DNA from: Labia minor
Lineage: Eukaryota; Arthropoda; Insecta; Dermaptera; Spongiphoridae
DNA length: 64,000 bases
Direction: 5' to 3'
Assembly: GCA_963082975.1 (NCBI GenBank)
Contig: OY720344.1
Location: forward strand, 71,576,546 to 71,640,545
How positions within the stretch are numbered: position 1 is the stretch's first letter; each line of letters opens with the position of its first letter. A program made the position numbers and the translations under genes. Below, in pieces: positions 11,690 through 23,382 of the stretch. Under the pieces are notes generated by a model. The model had not been told where the DNA came from. It was given only the letters and a program-made list of their open reading frames with translations, and ran no database searches.

Positions 11690-12026
11690 TTTCATTTTTT
11701 TCCTCTAAACTGACCGTAAAAATAAAGTTATATGTTTGATAGTTTTTCACATAATTAAATATTATATAAAATTGCTATATATAGAATTTCACCTTGATTG
11801 AATACCTGAAAATAACGGAATTAGTTTTTTAACACGTGTGGCAATGAAGCGCCAACACGTGACTTGTTACCATCAACAAAGAGCCCAACACGCGCTGGTT
11901 TAATAAATATTATTTATTAATTTTAATTTATAATTTATAATTAATTAAATTTAATTTAAATATAATTTATGTTAATTATTCCAATTCAAATTCCCGAGAT
12001 AGTCGAGTGGAGACACTCCAGATTTT
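11690..12026 (-). mobile_element. F1 element, copy B (5' half)
   Basis: Reverse-oriented relative to copy A. It holds the 5' terminal hairpin and an altered inverted repeat (CCCGAGATAGT near 11992-12002), the AT block and the GCGCCAACACGTGAC block. It stops before the microsatellite and lacks the 3' end. Confidence 0.65.
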
Positions 12027-12284
12027 TAACTTTTATGTATTTTTTTCTAAATTTTCAAAACTACGTATTGACTAAATTTTTATTTACCTATATAAAATGT
12101 CGTCAGGCAAGTAAATCGATTAATAAATATTCAGGAGATAAATTTCCTATCATGAGTGAATGAATATCACCTATAACCGGTGCTAAAAATAAGAATTTAT
12201 TTTATTAACCAATAAGTTAATCTAAATTTTATCACAATATTTTTTTTTGAAGAGGAATAATAGATGTAATCGATAAAATGGGCG

Positions 12285-12640
12285 ACCGTGTTTGAGATGG
12301 TTGGGTCGTTAAAAAGGTGACGACAACAGCCTCCTTCTCTCGACCTTAGAATCTTCTCTTCCCTTTCATCCTACTTCGTCTACAACCCTCTCGTTTTCTC
12401 GCTCTCTCTAGCTTTATCCTACTCACTCACAGCATATCTTTCTTTTCCCTCAGGATACGTCGAGATGAAGGAACAGGAACACACCATCAGGGAAGAGTGG
12501 GAGGTTAACGAGAGCATCCACCTTCGACCTGCCTCTTCAAACCACCATACATACGCTGAGAAACCTATCACGTGTGCATATCAATCTCTTTATTCCTATA
12601 GAGAAATGCCACAGATATTCCTACCAAAATATTTGAATAT
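12285..12640 (+). other. GC-richer island with splice-acceptor-like tract and short ORF
   Basis: This block is clearly richer in G and C than its surroundings. A long pyrimidine tract ends in TTTTCCCTCAG at about 12443-12453. After it, an 85-codon frame from ATG 12465 reads EQEHTIREEWEVNESIHLRP before running into (TA)n at 12645. It could be a small exon, a solo LTR or part of another element. TG and CA bounds can be picked, but no flanking duplication was found. The protein is not recognised. Confidence 0.25.
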
Positions 12641-12842
12641 TATATATATATATATATATATATGTGGTTTCAAATTTTTCAATCATATTGAAAATATATC
12701 TACATTAAAGATTTTTATATGACTTAATAAAAATAGAAAATTTGAAATTCTTATTTTTGAGAATATTAAATTTGTTTTTTGTAATATTAAAACCTCGTTA
12801 CAATATAATTTTAAAAATTTAATTGAGTATAGAGAGATAAAA

Positions 12843-12844
<2 letters not shown>

Positions 12845-12876
<32 letters not shown>
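12845..12876. repeat. (AAT)n microsatellite
   Basis: About ten perfect ATA/ATT-type trinucleotide units. Confidence 0.85.
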
Positions 12877-13066
12877 CAAAATGATATTTTTATTTATTTT
12901 TATTAATTTTGTGATTATATATATATATAAAAGTTTTAATAAATAAATATCAGTGAAATTATTTAAATGAAATCTATATAAATCTTTGAGTTTGTTTAGG
13001 GATTATCTCTCCCACGCACTCACACACACCCACTTTATTTTAAATTATTATATAGGTATATATATA

Positions 13067-13267
13067 CAGTGGTGCCTCACACAACGAACTTAATTCGTTC
13101 CAGGAGCAAGTTCGTTATACGAAAAGTTCGTTATGTGAAACGCAAGGGGATGCAATACAACGGCAGCGATCGTGGAGGCTCGGGCGAGTTCGTTGCGTGA
13201 AACGAAGTTCGTTGTATGAAGCATGAAATTTAGTTCATTATGCTTCGTTGTAAGCGAGGCATCACTG
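13067..13267. mobile_element. 201-bp MITE with CAGTGRTGCCTC terminal inverted repeats
   Basis: The left end CAGTGGTGCCTC and the right end GAGGCATCACTG are inverted copies with one mismatch, and both are flanked by TA, consistent with a TA target-site duplication (Tc1/mariner superfamily). The interior is made of degenerate copies of AAGTTCGTTRTRYGAAAC, giving it unusually high GC for this window. It has no coding capacity. Confidence 0.75.
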
Positions 13268-13269
13268 TA

Positions 13270-14095
13270 ACTGTGACGGAACTTGAAAAATCTTCAATCG
13301 TATCTATCTTTAATCATCGCTATCTAATGATATCATCTTTTAATTTCTACTTTCTTTTTATATTGTATATCAACACTCTTCTTAGTCTTCAGGTGTTTTC
13401 GCAATCGATTTCTACATAAACAAATTTTTTTTTAATTTTTAATTAAGTAAATTATATTTAAATAAATTTAAAATACAAAGTTAAATGATATAATATTGGC
13501 TAATTAAACTTTATGACAATTATTGAAAATGAACTAAATTTAAAAATTTTAAAAAAATCAATAGGTAGGTGTAACTAAAAAAATAATAAAATACTTTAAA
13601 TAAAATTGGTCCTATTGTTAGATCTAAAAGATATTTAAAAAAATTAAATTATAAATAAAACAATGATTATAATCCCTTATCACTGACCAATATAATAAAT
13701 AAAAACCGATTAGATTTGAAGATGATTCGTAGAATTTTTTTTACAAATTGATGAGAGGATTCTTAAACATAATTAACCTTTAAATTAGTCTCCTCTGTCT
13801 ATTGTAATATCACGTTCTATCAGCTGCAACTGTAGTTTGGTATTCAAATCAAGACAGCTTGTCATATCTTTAATTGACCATCTTGATGTCAGAGAACAAA
13901 AGGTACCAACCCCTTTCTAATGTCAACTATTCTATAGACATATTCATATTATTATTAATATATATAATTATAATCGTCTAAAAATTAACCTTTTCACTCG
14001 ATTCAACCATATTTGCAACAGAGAAATTAAAATTAATTAATTAATTAATTTTTTTGCTTTTTATAACAAAAGAATGCATTAACTAATATAAATAC
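13270..14095. other. AT-rich intergenic stretch
   Basis: No element recognised. A less AT-rich patch at about 13795-13915 (around ATCAGCTGCAACTG) has no interpretable frame. Confidence 0.45.
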
Positions 14096-14098
14096 ATA

Positions 14099-14158
14099 CT
14101 AGCTGCTCCGAGCGCCTTCGGCGCTCTTCACACCTAAATTAATTATATATTATTATTG
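14099..14158 (+). mobile_element. ACTAGCTGCTC element end (composite 1)
   Basis: It starts ACTAGCTGCTC, followed by the very stable hairpin GAGCGCC-TTC-GGCGCTC and CTTCACACCTA. The same end occurs at 18919. The next bases, AAATTAATTATATATTATT, match 19113 onward, so this copy has lost about 160 bases present in composite 2. The general look resembles the 5' ends of Helitron-like elements in insects, which is inference. Confidence 0.55.
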
Positions 14159-14159
14159 T

Positions 14160-14960
14160 ATTTATCTAACTCTGTGTCTCTACAGTTTTCGAAAGTTCTT
14201 AGCCGCAACATCCACATTTCTCTAAGCGTCCCTATCCTGAGCTACAACCAAATCCTACCCTTGTCCCATCTCTCCCATGTCCCTTCCTTCATTGTCCACC
14301 CACCTTGGTCCTTGGTCTTCCACCGGATGTTTCCCAATCGGTATCTCCCAATTTCTAGTTTCTCCAATTCCAACCACGTCCCCTTCCCATCCCAGCCTTC
14401 TTGATTTTATAACCTTAACTATATCTGGACATTATTTCTCGTTATGCCATCTCCGCCATCCCCCTCTGACCTCATTTCTTTTGGCCTATAAATGCTGCGA
14501 ACAATATTAATCTCACAAATACTCTAAATCTACTCTCGTCTCCCAGAGTCATCGATATGGTGACCAAACGTCCCGTCTTTAGGTGCTCTGTCCCAAAAAT
14601 GTCTTCAGGACACCCTACTGTCCCGTTTTTTCAATATTTAGAACATTTCGTAATTTTTTTTTCAAAATTTTTTCAATTTAGTTCTAAAAAAAAAGGTACA
14701 CCGTTTGTCCCGGTTTGGTGTTTTCGAAATATGATCACCCTAGTCATCGATCAACATGAAAAATAATTGTTTTATATATTTTAATTTTGATCCTCTTTGA
14801 TGAGATAAGCCCCTTTACTGCATAATAACAGGCGTTACTCAATTACAACGTCGATTTAAATTCTTCTCGAATATTATTATCCTTCGTGATTAGAGATCTT
14901 GAGTATTTAAATATTTATACTTTTTCAAATTCTACATTTTGTATGTTAATTGTATGTAAG
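14160..14960 (-). pseudogene. LINE-A reverse transcriptase 3' region, copy 3 (interrupted)
   Basis: A decayed minus-strand copy of the LINE-A C-terminus. It carries the same landmarks as copy 4 (terminal FRVP-type end, GERR/HNE region, and the DNNIEEEF-like block near 14850-14890), all with stops and frameshifts. It is split by a 187-bp hAT MITE at 14556-14742. The sequence before its 3' end is shared with copy 4 as far as the ACTAGCTGCTC end, so both derive from one composite. Confidence 0.7.
14556..14742. mobile_element. Nested 187-bp hAT-type MITE
   Basis: The ends TATGGTGACCA and TGATCACCCTA form an imperfect terminal inverted repeat. GTCATCGA at 14548-14555 and again at 14743-14750 is an exact 8-bp duplication, the hAT signature. 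Inner sequence (CGTCCCG, GTCCCGTTTT, TTTGTCCCGG) is the CCCG-rich type common in this MITE class. Removing it restores continuous LINE-A sequence. Confidence 0.85.
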
Positions 14961-15548
14961 TCGTATCGGTATCATAATTCTTGAATTTTTTTGTTTAATT
15001 ACATTTCTGTTGATTCTTCCCCAATTTCTCTAATCACATGTCTCCTCTTCCAGTCCAATTCATTTACCTATCAATGTTGCATAAGGAATTTAAATTTCTT
15101 AATTTGGCTAGAACACTCCATTTTTTAAAATTTTAAATAGAAGGAGAGAAAAAGGTTCTAATTATATATATATCTGTTTCTATGACAGCACAAAAAAGTA
15201 AACAAATTACATACATACAAACACTCTCCTTTATATGTATTTCTGGAAAATGGAACACCCGCAGCTCAGCTCAGGAGTTACCTAAGATTCTAATTTCTTT
15301 TTTATTTTTCATCATTTGAGGTACCCTTCACCTCAGAAAAATTTGGTTACCTTACTCCTTATAGTTTAGGCTCTGGAGTTTTTTGCGTACAGACGGACAC
15401 TATCGTATTAAATATATAGATGACTATTTTTTTATAAAAAATATCTTTCATAAGTTATTTTTATTCATATTTTCAATAAAGATTTTAATAATAACATACT
15501 ACAGAATTTACAGAATTTTTAACAAACAAAATATGGACAGATTTCATA

Positions 15549-15866
15549 ATAAGTTGACCTGTGGCCAGGCACAGAACTGACCGACGGTTTGAAATAAATT
15601 AATTTCCAGCTCCAGAAACAATTTCACATAATTTAAATGTGCATATTAATGCAATAAAATTTATTTATATTATATAAGGAGGCGCTGGCTGTGACGTCAT
15701 GAAGGGCTGGGTGACGTCATATAATTTTAAATTAAGAAAAAACTAATGAAGATGATTTTTCCCGAGGATAAAACCAATACAAAGTGCATCATTCGTGGAC
15801 ATATGTAAAAATCTCCACAAGTGAAATTTGGTGTGAAAACAATACTATCGTTGGTCGGTAAAAAAG
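15549..15866 (+). mobile_element. Helitron-like element F2, internally deleted copy
   Basis: It begins AAGTTGACCTGTGGCCAGG and ends TTGGTCGGTAAAAA. It contains two TGACGTCA palindromes at 15692-15699 and 15712-15719. Full copies carry an approximately 90-base internal unit twice with a (GGAC)n core between. Here one chimeric unit remains, with left side from unit 1 and right side from unit 2, so the copy looks like a recombination product. Confidence 0.7.
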
Positions 15867-15869
15867 AAA

Positions 15870-15989
15870 TAAACAAATTTAAATTTAGTGGCCACCTAAT
15901 CGTTCATATACTCAATTTATGGAGTAGTATAATATAATCAGTGATCTAAAAATATTTATTTATTATTCATTTACTTTTAAATAGTTTAG

Positions 15990-16025
<36 letters not shown>

Positions 16026-16305
16026 TTTCGTATTTTTTTGAAAATAAGACTCAATTCATCACTTCATATCTAAAAAAGAGATTTTTGACAAGCTTATTTC
16101 CATCCCCTTTGGTTTCTCTACTCTATTTCGAGTGTTATCGATAATATACATGTATATACATATTCATGATCTATACAAATATAATTATGAAAAAAATTCT
16201 CTAATTTTGAAATTTCGAAATGTTTTCTTTCTGTCAAAATTTTATTTATTTTCCATATTCCAATAAATATATATGATTATTAATTGTTTTTAATGTTCAT
16301 AATAG
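15870..16305. other. AT-rich stretch with (TA)n
   Basis: It includes a pure (TA)n run at about 15995-16022. No gene or element seen. Confidence 0.6.
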
Positions 16306-16309
16306 AGAA

Positions 16310-16872
16310 TAAACTGCTCGCAATTTGAATTGGATTAATTAATATAGATTATATTTAAATTAAATTTAATTAATTATAAATTAAAATTAATAAATAATAT
16401 TCATTAATGTTTGGCTCTTTGTTGATGGCACGTGTTGGCGCGTGAGATTTGCAGTGTTAAAAAATTAATTCTGGTACTTTCAGCGATTCAATCAAGCTGA
16501 AATTTTATATATAGCAGTTTTATACAATTTTTAATCATGTGAAAAATTATCAAACATATATCTTTATTTTTACAGTCACTTTAGAGGAAAAAAAATCAAA
16601 ACGTTGTAGGTAATGACCCTCTTCCGGTTGAGCTACATTTCTCAAAAGTTGCTAGAAAACTACGAATTTTGAATAATGCCAATGTACCAATTTCAGCTCA
16701 AACCGTTTTTGCGTAATCTTGTCTACATACATACACACATACATATACACACACACAGACATTTTTCTCAACCTTAATGAAAATGATTCAGGAACATTCA
16801 AAACGTATAAAAACATCAAAATCTCGACATCAAAAATTTTCATGATCGCAATACTATCCCTGGCGAGATAGT
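16310..16872 (+). mobile_element. F1 element, copy C
   Basis: It aligns with copy A from the CTCGCAATTTGAATTGG segment through the CACGTGTTGGCGCGTG block, the shortened (CATA/CA)n core and the 3' hairpin with GCGAGATAGT. The extreme 5' hairpin is missing. Confidence 0.7.
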
Positions 16873-16879
16873 AAAAATG

Positions 16880-18470
16880 AATAATTTTTTTATAAATTCA
16901 TTTTAAACTATTAAATATTGATTTTATATTTTTCAATACTACTTAAAACATTTATATAAAGTAACTTTTTAAAGCATTTTTTAGTATCTTCTCAAGTTTA
17001 CTAGGTTGTAAATTAATCGTATCATTTTTTTTCCTTTTATATAAAAAAAAACCGGGAGGATTTGTCTGGATTTTCCCGTCAGAAAACAATTGACATGCAA
17101 CTTGAAACAAGGAAGAAAAGGCCAAAAGGCGTTTCACCCGGAGGGGATTGGGCTACCGCTCAAGTCGTAAAGTTTTAGAAAAGAGGTGGTGTTTATATCT
17201 TTTAACAATTCGGACTATGTAAAATCCGTTTATTCCCACTTTTGTTCATGAAATAATGGAATTTTTTAATATTACAAATCGTAACAAATTGCCTCTAGTT
17301 ATTAATATAAAATTTTAAAGGTATAGCTCTGGTAGATGGATTCAATTTTAACTTAATAAAAAATTCTAAAGAATATTTTTTATGACTAAATTTAATAATC
17401 ATAAATTTAATATAACATATTTAATGTTAATAGTTACTTATTATTTGATTAAATTATTTATTTTTGATTGTGAATCGATTAAAAACATTAATTTAAAACT
17501 ATAAATCAGAGTTTATCATACTTATATATACACATATCATACTGATCTATTCCTATAATCAGTATTTTGAAGATAACTACATCCATTTAGATAATATTTT
17601 TATTAAGAAACGTTATTTTACTATCCATAAACACTCCTTCCTGTATCTTTATAATCTTACATAAATTGTAACGTCTTCAGGAAGTTTTTTTTATCTCAAC
17701 CTTCAGCGTGAGATTTTTCTCCCTCTTTTGGGGCAAATAAATTCTTCATATATACCCTAAATTGAGTATAATTATTAATAATACCTAGTCACATCTAATC
17801 CTAATCCATACATTTATTTTTTATAGCAACTTTAAACCTAAGCACGAAAATTAGGACAAGGAACTAATTTTCGACAATACAATAAATATAAATTATTTTT
17901 GAAAAAATAAAAACGATATTGAAACGATGTTTTGCAACAACGAAAAGATTAAGTAACAACCTGATAATCTTTGGAACCTTCCTTCGCAGGCTGCCTTTGG
18001 CAGTCGCCCAATTGAAGAATTTTTTGTAGCTTCTTTACTACTCATTGTGGTGAAGTTGTATTGATAATTTCATTATCTCATTTTGGCTTAACCAGCTGCC
18101 ATTTTATATAATTATATGTGAGCTTATCTTTCATTTTTCTTCATTTGAGCTCACAAATATTCTTTTATTATAAGGTTTTTTAATTATAAAATAAATTTAT
18201 ATAATATGTTCTCTCTTAATTCATTTGATAATTATTTAATTAAATATAAAACAACTTTTTTATAGTTTATTTATCTTTATTTAAATATTTAATTATATTT
18301 TATTTAAAAAAAATGGTAAATATGGAAGTCAATAAAAATTAATATAACTATTGAATGTCATAATTATATATCAATAAAAATAAAAAAAAATCATTTAGTT
18401 ATTAAAATCTTAGTTAATTGATTATTTTAGTTCTATTATCTAATGTTAATGTAAAATATCGAAATTCATT
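16880..18470. other. AT-rich intergenic stretch
   Basis: Slightly less AT-rich patches at about 17050-17175 and 17980-18015 have no recognised content. Confidence 0.45.
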
Positions 18471-18474
18471 TCTA

Positions 18475-18600
18475 ATACGCGCCGACTTGGAGCCCCTTAT
18501 GTCCGCAACCAGCTTAGCCGATTTCTTTACTGACAGATTAACACGCTACGGTCGGCTACCTGATTAACTCTCACTGACATCGTAACTCATCACGTCATTT
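18475..18600. other. Small GC-richer patch, unidentified
   Basis: About 125 bases around CGCGCCGACTTGGAGCCCC stand out from their AT-rich surroundings. No frame, hairpin or known repeat could be assigned. Confidence 0.3.
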
Positions 18601-18918
18601 CAATTATGAAGGTATAACAATTAATAATTAAATATTCATATATTTGTAATAATCAGAATTTTTCTAGTTTTCATTAAATTAAAAATATACAATTGAATTA
18701 TTTGAATATTGCTTCCTCATATTACAAACTTAACTGAACTATAATGGTATATAAGCTTATTACATAAATTTTAATTAAATTGAATAACTGTAAGTATTTA
18801 TAATTAAATTATATATATATTTAAACCAAAAAAATATTTGTTAAATATTTTATATATAGTATAATTATAAAGCTTAAATATAATTTTATTTATTATTTTA
18901 TTTAATTTTATAAAATAA

Positions 18919-19135
18919 CTAGCTGCTCAGAGCGCCTTCGGCGCTCTTCACACCTAGACGGGGGCTCCGCCCCCTGTACCCCCGAGTGGTACATAGTATT
19001 TGGTTGAAAGTAGTAAAAGGTTTTCATCCATTTTGTTTCAATCCTTATTATATTACATAAAACATTCATTTCTTTTTGTGTTCTTATTCAAAATCTATTT
19101 TAATTTAATCAGTAAATTAATTATATATATTATTA
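18919..19135 (+). mobile_element. ACTAGCTGCTC element end (composite 2, longer form)
   Basis: The same ACTAGCTGCTC start and GAGCGCC-TTC-GGCGCTC hairpin as at 14099. A second GC-rich palindrome, GGGGGCTCCGCCCCC, follows at about 18960-18974, then about 160 bases absent from composite 1. It runs straight into the GATA-type tail of LINE-A copy 4. Confidence 0.6.
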
Positions 19136-19136
19136 T

Positions 19137-20160
19137 TATTGTATATGTTATATCTATCTATCTATGTGGCTCAAAGATTCTCGAAAGTTCTTGGCCGCAA
19201 CAACCACATTTCTCCAAGTGTCCCTATCCTGAGCCCTTGTCCCATCTCTCTTACGTCCCTTCCTACGCGTCATTGGTTTTCCAAGCGGACGTTTTCCAAT
19301 CGCTCTCCCCACCAATATCTTTTTCCTCTCCCATTCTAGCCACGTGCCCTGCCTATCGCAGCTTTTTCCCTTTTATAACCCTAACTATTTCTGAAGGTGC
19401 AGAGAGACCATGCAATTTCTTGTTATGCTGTCTCCCCCATTCCCCGGTGACCTCATCTTTCTTTGGCCAATAAATGCAGGGAAGAATCCTATTCTCAAAT
19501 ACTCTGAATCTACTCTCATCTCCCAGGGTCATAGACCATGCCTCCCACCCATATAATGCAACAGGCAAAATAATTTTTTTATATATTCCCTTTGATTATA
19601 ATTTTGAAGAGATAAGCCTCTTTATTGAAAAGATAACAGGCGTTTCCCGATTGCAACCCCGATTTAAATTCTTCTCAAATATTATTATCCTTCGTGATTA
19701 CATTCAATTTTTCTACATATTCAAATTCTACATTTTGTATCTTAAGATTTTGTATGTTAATACTCTTCCTCTTTGTTACTAAATATTTTTTCTTATCACT
19801 ATTAATATCAAACCTCCATTAATTTTTCCTCGCTATCTGCAATTGCAATTTCCTAATCTCCTATTATATTTAAGTCGTCTGGGTAACCTAATATTTTACA
19901 ATTGATTTCCGCATCTTATTTTTTCTTTAGTACCTTCAAGTCAAATTTGAAGATCAAAATATGAAAAAGTTTATGCTGATCTATATTGAGTCATGTGTAT
20001 GTTTTACTAAAGTCTACAAATAATTAGTGAACAGAAATATTGAATTCGCAGTTTTTTTCCTAATATCTGTCATAATGAAAATATCTTAATTAATGTTGAT
20101 CGATTTGGCCTGAACCCGCAATGATATCTCCTAATATTTCCTCCGCCTATGGTTCTTAAG
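19137..20160 (-). pseudogene. LINE-A reverse transcriptase pseudogene, copy 4 (longest)
   Basis: Read on the minus strand, a decayed non-LTR reverse transcriptase can be followed for about 1 kb. It has YHCGFRPNRST (near 20125), GYPDDLNIIGD at about 19850 (the catalytic YADD with Ala changed to Pro), DNNI at about 19690, and ALYGWEAWSMTL with RFRVFENRIL at 19440-19560. The KKDEVTGEW region and then the degenerate end and a (GATA)n tail complete it. Stops and frameshifts interrupt the frame several times. It lacks the endonuclease half. This C-terminus is widespread in arthropod genomes; I do not assign a clade with confidence. Confidence 0.75.
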
Positions 20161-20164
20161 TATA

Positions 20165-20865
20165 TTCTATGTTATAATAGTGAAATAGAGTATAATATTT
20201 CTTGATCATTACATTTTGATATTTTATTTTCATTGCTAGATTATTATTGAATATTTTTAATTATAATGAAACTTGAGAAAATGCAAAAATAGAGACTTGA
20301 GACAATTTATAAAAATTAACGGTATATAAAACTATAGATAAATGACCAATATATACATTCATTAATAGTATTAATTTAAATTAATTGATTTATTTGTTTT
20401 TTTATTAATTTTTTTAGATCATAGTTATTTTCCTCCCTCAAAAGAAACTTTCTAATTCTGTGGTGCTAGGGGATTTGAAAATTATTAGTCGCAATATGAA
20501 GATTTCGCTTACAGTTTCTGTCATGTCCGACCTCGGTCCAACAGTTATATTCTCTCAAGTTTCTTGCTTTTATTAATCATGTGATCTATATATTTAATTT
20601 TTTTGATTCATTGTAATAAAATTTAAACAAATAAAAATTTTCACTTTGTTAATTTATATAAATTTCAATTTACACTGATTGTGAGTGATACGCTTTGCCA
20701 ATACTCTGAATAATTTGTGTATAGAAATATTGAATGTTCTTAGCGAGATTTTTTAACCTTTCACTTTCAAATAGGAAAGAAGAAATATTCAAATATATAG
20801 AAAGAATAAATAAAAATTAAGTTAATATAAATATGATCTAAATATTTTATTAAATTAATTAAAAT
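20165..20865. other. AT-rich stretch
   Basis: No feature recognised. A patch near 20440-20570 is less AT-rich but shows no supported frame. Confidence 0.45.
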
Positions 20866-20868
20866 GGG

Positions 20869-21347
20869 AACTTTTAGAATAAATGATTTAATTGAATTGA
20901 TATTTAAATATTAGAATTTAAAATAAAAGTGAAATATTATAATAATTCTTCGATTGGGAATCGCTATGATAATTCATTGTTTAAAATGATTCCGCTAGAG
21001 CCAGTGGGCCACGCCAGGCTCTTGAATGAACAACACGGAGAATTATATAAACTTTATTGTTATTGTTTAGATATAGATAAAATTTATAGCCTATGTTACT
21101 CTAGGGGTATATAAGAATATTGTGATGTAATTTCATAGAAATCGGTTCAGCCAATTCTGAGTCTATAAAATAGTAATTTTCCGGACAGACAGACAGACCG
21201 ACAGACAGACCGACAGACAGACCGACAGACAGACAGACAGACAGACATGAAAAATTCTAAAGTCACTTTTGGATTCTAGAGGTCATGAAACGCGAAGATA
21301 TGCAAAAAATTTTAAATTCTGAGCAATGTGCAGACAAAAACCTTTTT
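20869..21347 (+). mobile_element. Helitron-like element F3, copy 1
   Basis: It shares about 450 bases with 38581-39022, including GGGAATCGCTATGATAATTC and TTTCATAGAAATCGGTTCAG. A (CAGA)n/(GACAGACC)n core lies at about 21185-21246 in this copy, with AGGTCATGAAACGCGAAGA after it. Non-coding with a microsatellite in the middle, like F1 and F2. The phrase 'AAATCGGTTCAG before a CAGA core' is typical of insect Helitron-like repeats, which is inference. Confidence 0.6.
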
Positions 21348-21364
21348 TTATATATATAGATTAA

Positions 21365-22260
21365 ATTCTAATATTACTTTCCCTATTAACCAAATTATTT
21401 ATTACATTTAGAATTGTCATATAAAGTTTCATTTGATATTTGTAGTTTGTATGTTCATTAATCATTTATTTCATATTACTATTATAGATATGTGTGAATT
21501 TCGTATCCCCACCTCGTTTCTATCTTTCGAAACCTTTTGTTTTGCCGCTAACACGTTTTCCTATCAACATCATTAAGCACCTTAGAGTGCTTCTTTATTA
21601 AATTTATTGACATTGGAAAATGATTTTATTTTTATTGATCTTGTTAAAATAGATATTTTTGTGAATCCGAGGATATAAAATTTTCTCTAACAATCTTTGG
21701 TATTTAAATTTAAATACATGTTGAAATCGATTCTAACTCAACATTTTCGAAAAACTGAGTTATTAATCAATAAAGATTAATTAATTTATTATCAGTTCTA
21801 TTTATGTATTTTCTTTTTTCAGAATTTCATTGAATCCATGAAAATATCTTCTAATATTTTAGCAGAAGTCCACATCCTCCTTTAAACATCAATTCTTTCG
21901 AATATCACAAGTATATAACTATTTAATTATTTTTATTAATAATTTTCTCAATCTATTTTTATTTTAATAAGAATAAAGAAATACTATTCTAATTGAGAGA
22001 GTAAATTACTTATATATATCAATATAAATATCAATTACTTATATATCAATATAAATTTATTTATTATAATTTTATGTCGAAATATATAATTTTTATTCTT
22101 CAATGTAAAAATCATTAATTAAATTTATATAAAAATATTATTATTAATTTGTTATTTTTTTTTACTTAAACAATGATTTCTATATAAAAATCTCAATATT
22201 TCAATTATTATTTATTATACTTATTACATCTCTCTTAGCTATATTCGAATAATAATATTC
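21365..22260. other. AT-rich intergenic stretch
   Basis: No recognisable feature. Confidence 0.5.
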
Positions 22261-22263
22261 AAA

Positions 22264-22483
22264 TATAAGGGAATTTTGTAAATAATGCCACATATTAATA
22301 TTTTATTGTAATTTTATTCAAAAAAACAAAAAAATACACACTGTCGGCACTGGACGCTCAGAAAATTAAATCGCTTGATAATGATTGCAGAAAGAGCAAT
22401 CGAAACGTTGTGTATTTTTTGTTTTTTGAAATAAAATTACAATAAAATATTAATATTTGGTATTATTTACAAAATTTCCTTAT
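22264..22483. mobile_element. 220-bp fold-back element
   Basis: Two arms of about 75 bases, starting ATAAGG(G/A)AATTTTGTAAAT and ending near AAAAAATACACA, are inverted copies with few mismatches. The unpaired loop of about 70 bases is GC-richer and contains a short GATTGC/GCAATC stem followed by GAAACG. It has no coding capacity. It may be a MITE with very long inverted repeats. Confidence 0.75.
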
Positions 22484-22799
22484 CAAAAAACATAACCACC
22501 AAAGTTTTAATAATTTAATCTCTACAAATTATGGTAAAGAAATATTCAAATATTTAAATATATTAATTAAATATTTTGTTTAATCAAAGTTAATTAAAAA
22601 AAATGCGTCAAATAAAATATTTAAATAGATTAATTTTTTTATAATAAAATAAAATTTATTTCGCAATGAACTAAATATAAAAACTACTTTTTAAAACCCA
22701 ATTGATTGAAATTATTTTATATAATTATATTATATAATAAATTTATATATATTATATAAAATGTTAAAATTTATAAACATTTTTGTTATTGGATTCATT

Positions 22800-23135
22800 A
22801 TTATTAGAATAGGCATGATCAATATTTGATTGAATCCGATTCTCTTTGAGGCTACTGTCCAATTTTATGAATAGAAAGGGCATGACCTGAGGGTTGCCTT
22901 GAATGTCTCTACTGGACATTGCATGATTAGTTCTTAAGTTTAACTGTCAGGTTTCTCATAGCTTGTTCCAATGGTTGGTGAGATCCTCAACGGAATTCAA
23001 CTTAGCTTCAGGGGTCTGACAGAGAGATTTGATGCAATCCTCCTCCCCTCTGTCTTGTTCTCGTCACAAATGAACCATGAGTTTAGGTGAATAGATCAGA
23101 AATAACTAGGTTCAGAACCAGAATTGCTCTAGGTC
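22800..23135. other. Less AT-rich block, unidentified
   Basis: About 330 bases with visibly higher GC. The minus strand has a fragmentary frame (EEDCIKSLCQTPEAKLNSVE) but is broken by stops. It could be a decayed coding remnant; no family recognised. Confidence 0.2.
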
Positions 23136-23329
23136 TAAATTATATTCACACCTTTGAAATTCTTTATTAAATAAGAAATGATAAAGTTATTTGTGTGTTG
23201 AATACCTTTTGAGTATTTCGTGTTTTATATAAAACTCACAATATTTCATTTATATTGGTTTGAAATTCTATTTCCAATTTACCAAATGGTTACCACTTTT
23301 TTAACTATTTTTTTCGATCTTACATATCC

Positions 23330-23382
23330 GTCCCAAAATGAAAGAGTAGACGAAATTGAAATCTGCTCTTTCATTTTGGGAC
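23330..23382. repeat. Short hairpin, 21-bp arms
   Basis: GTCCCAAAATGAAAGAGTAGA pairs with the inverted copy TCTGCTCTTTCATTTTGGGAC with one mismatch around an 11-base loop. A related, partly decayed copy lies at 23574-23612. Confidence 0.8.

Noticed and set aside
14557..14766. 69-codon frame over 14557-14766
   Set aside because: It spans the non-coding hAT MITE and both junctions; an accident of the insertion.
21185..21246. CRISPR-like regular repeat of GACAGACC
   Set aside because: Units are contiguous without unique spacers; a simple microsatellite within F3.
22380..22425. Hammerhead-ribozyme-like core (TGATAATGA, stem, GAAACG) in the fold-back loop
   Set aside because: The conserved CTGATGA is interrupted by extra bases and the third strand of the core cannot be placed, so a catalytic fold is not supported.
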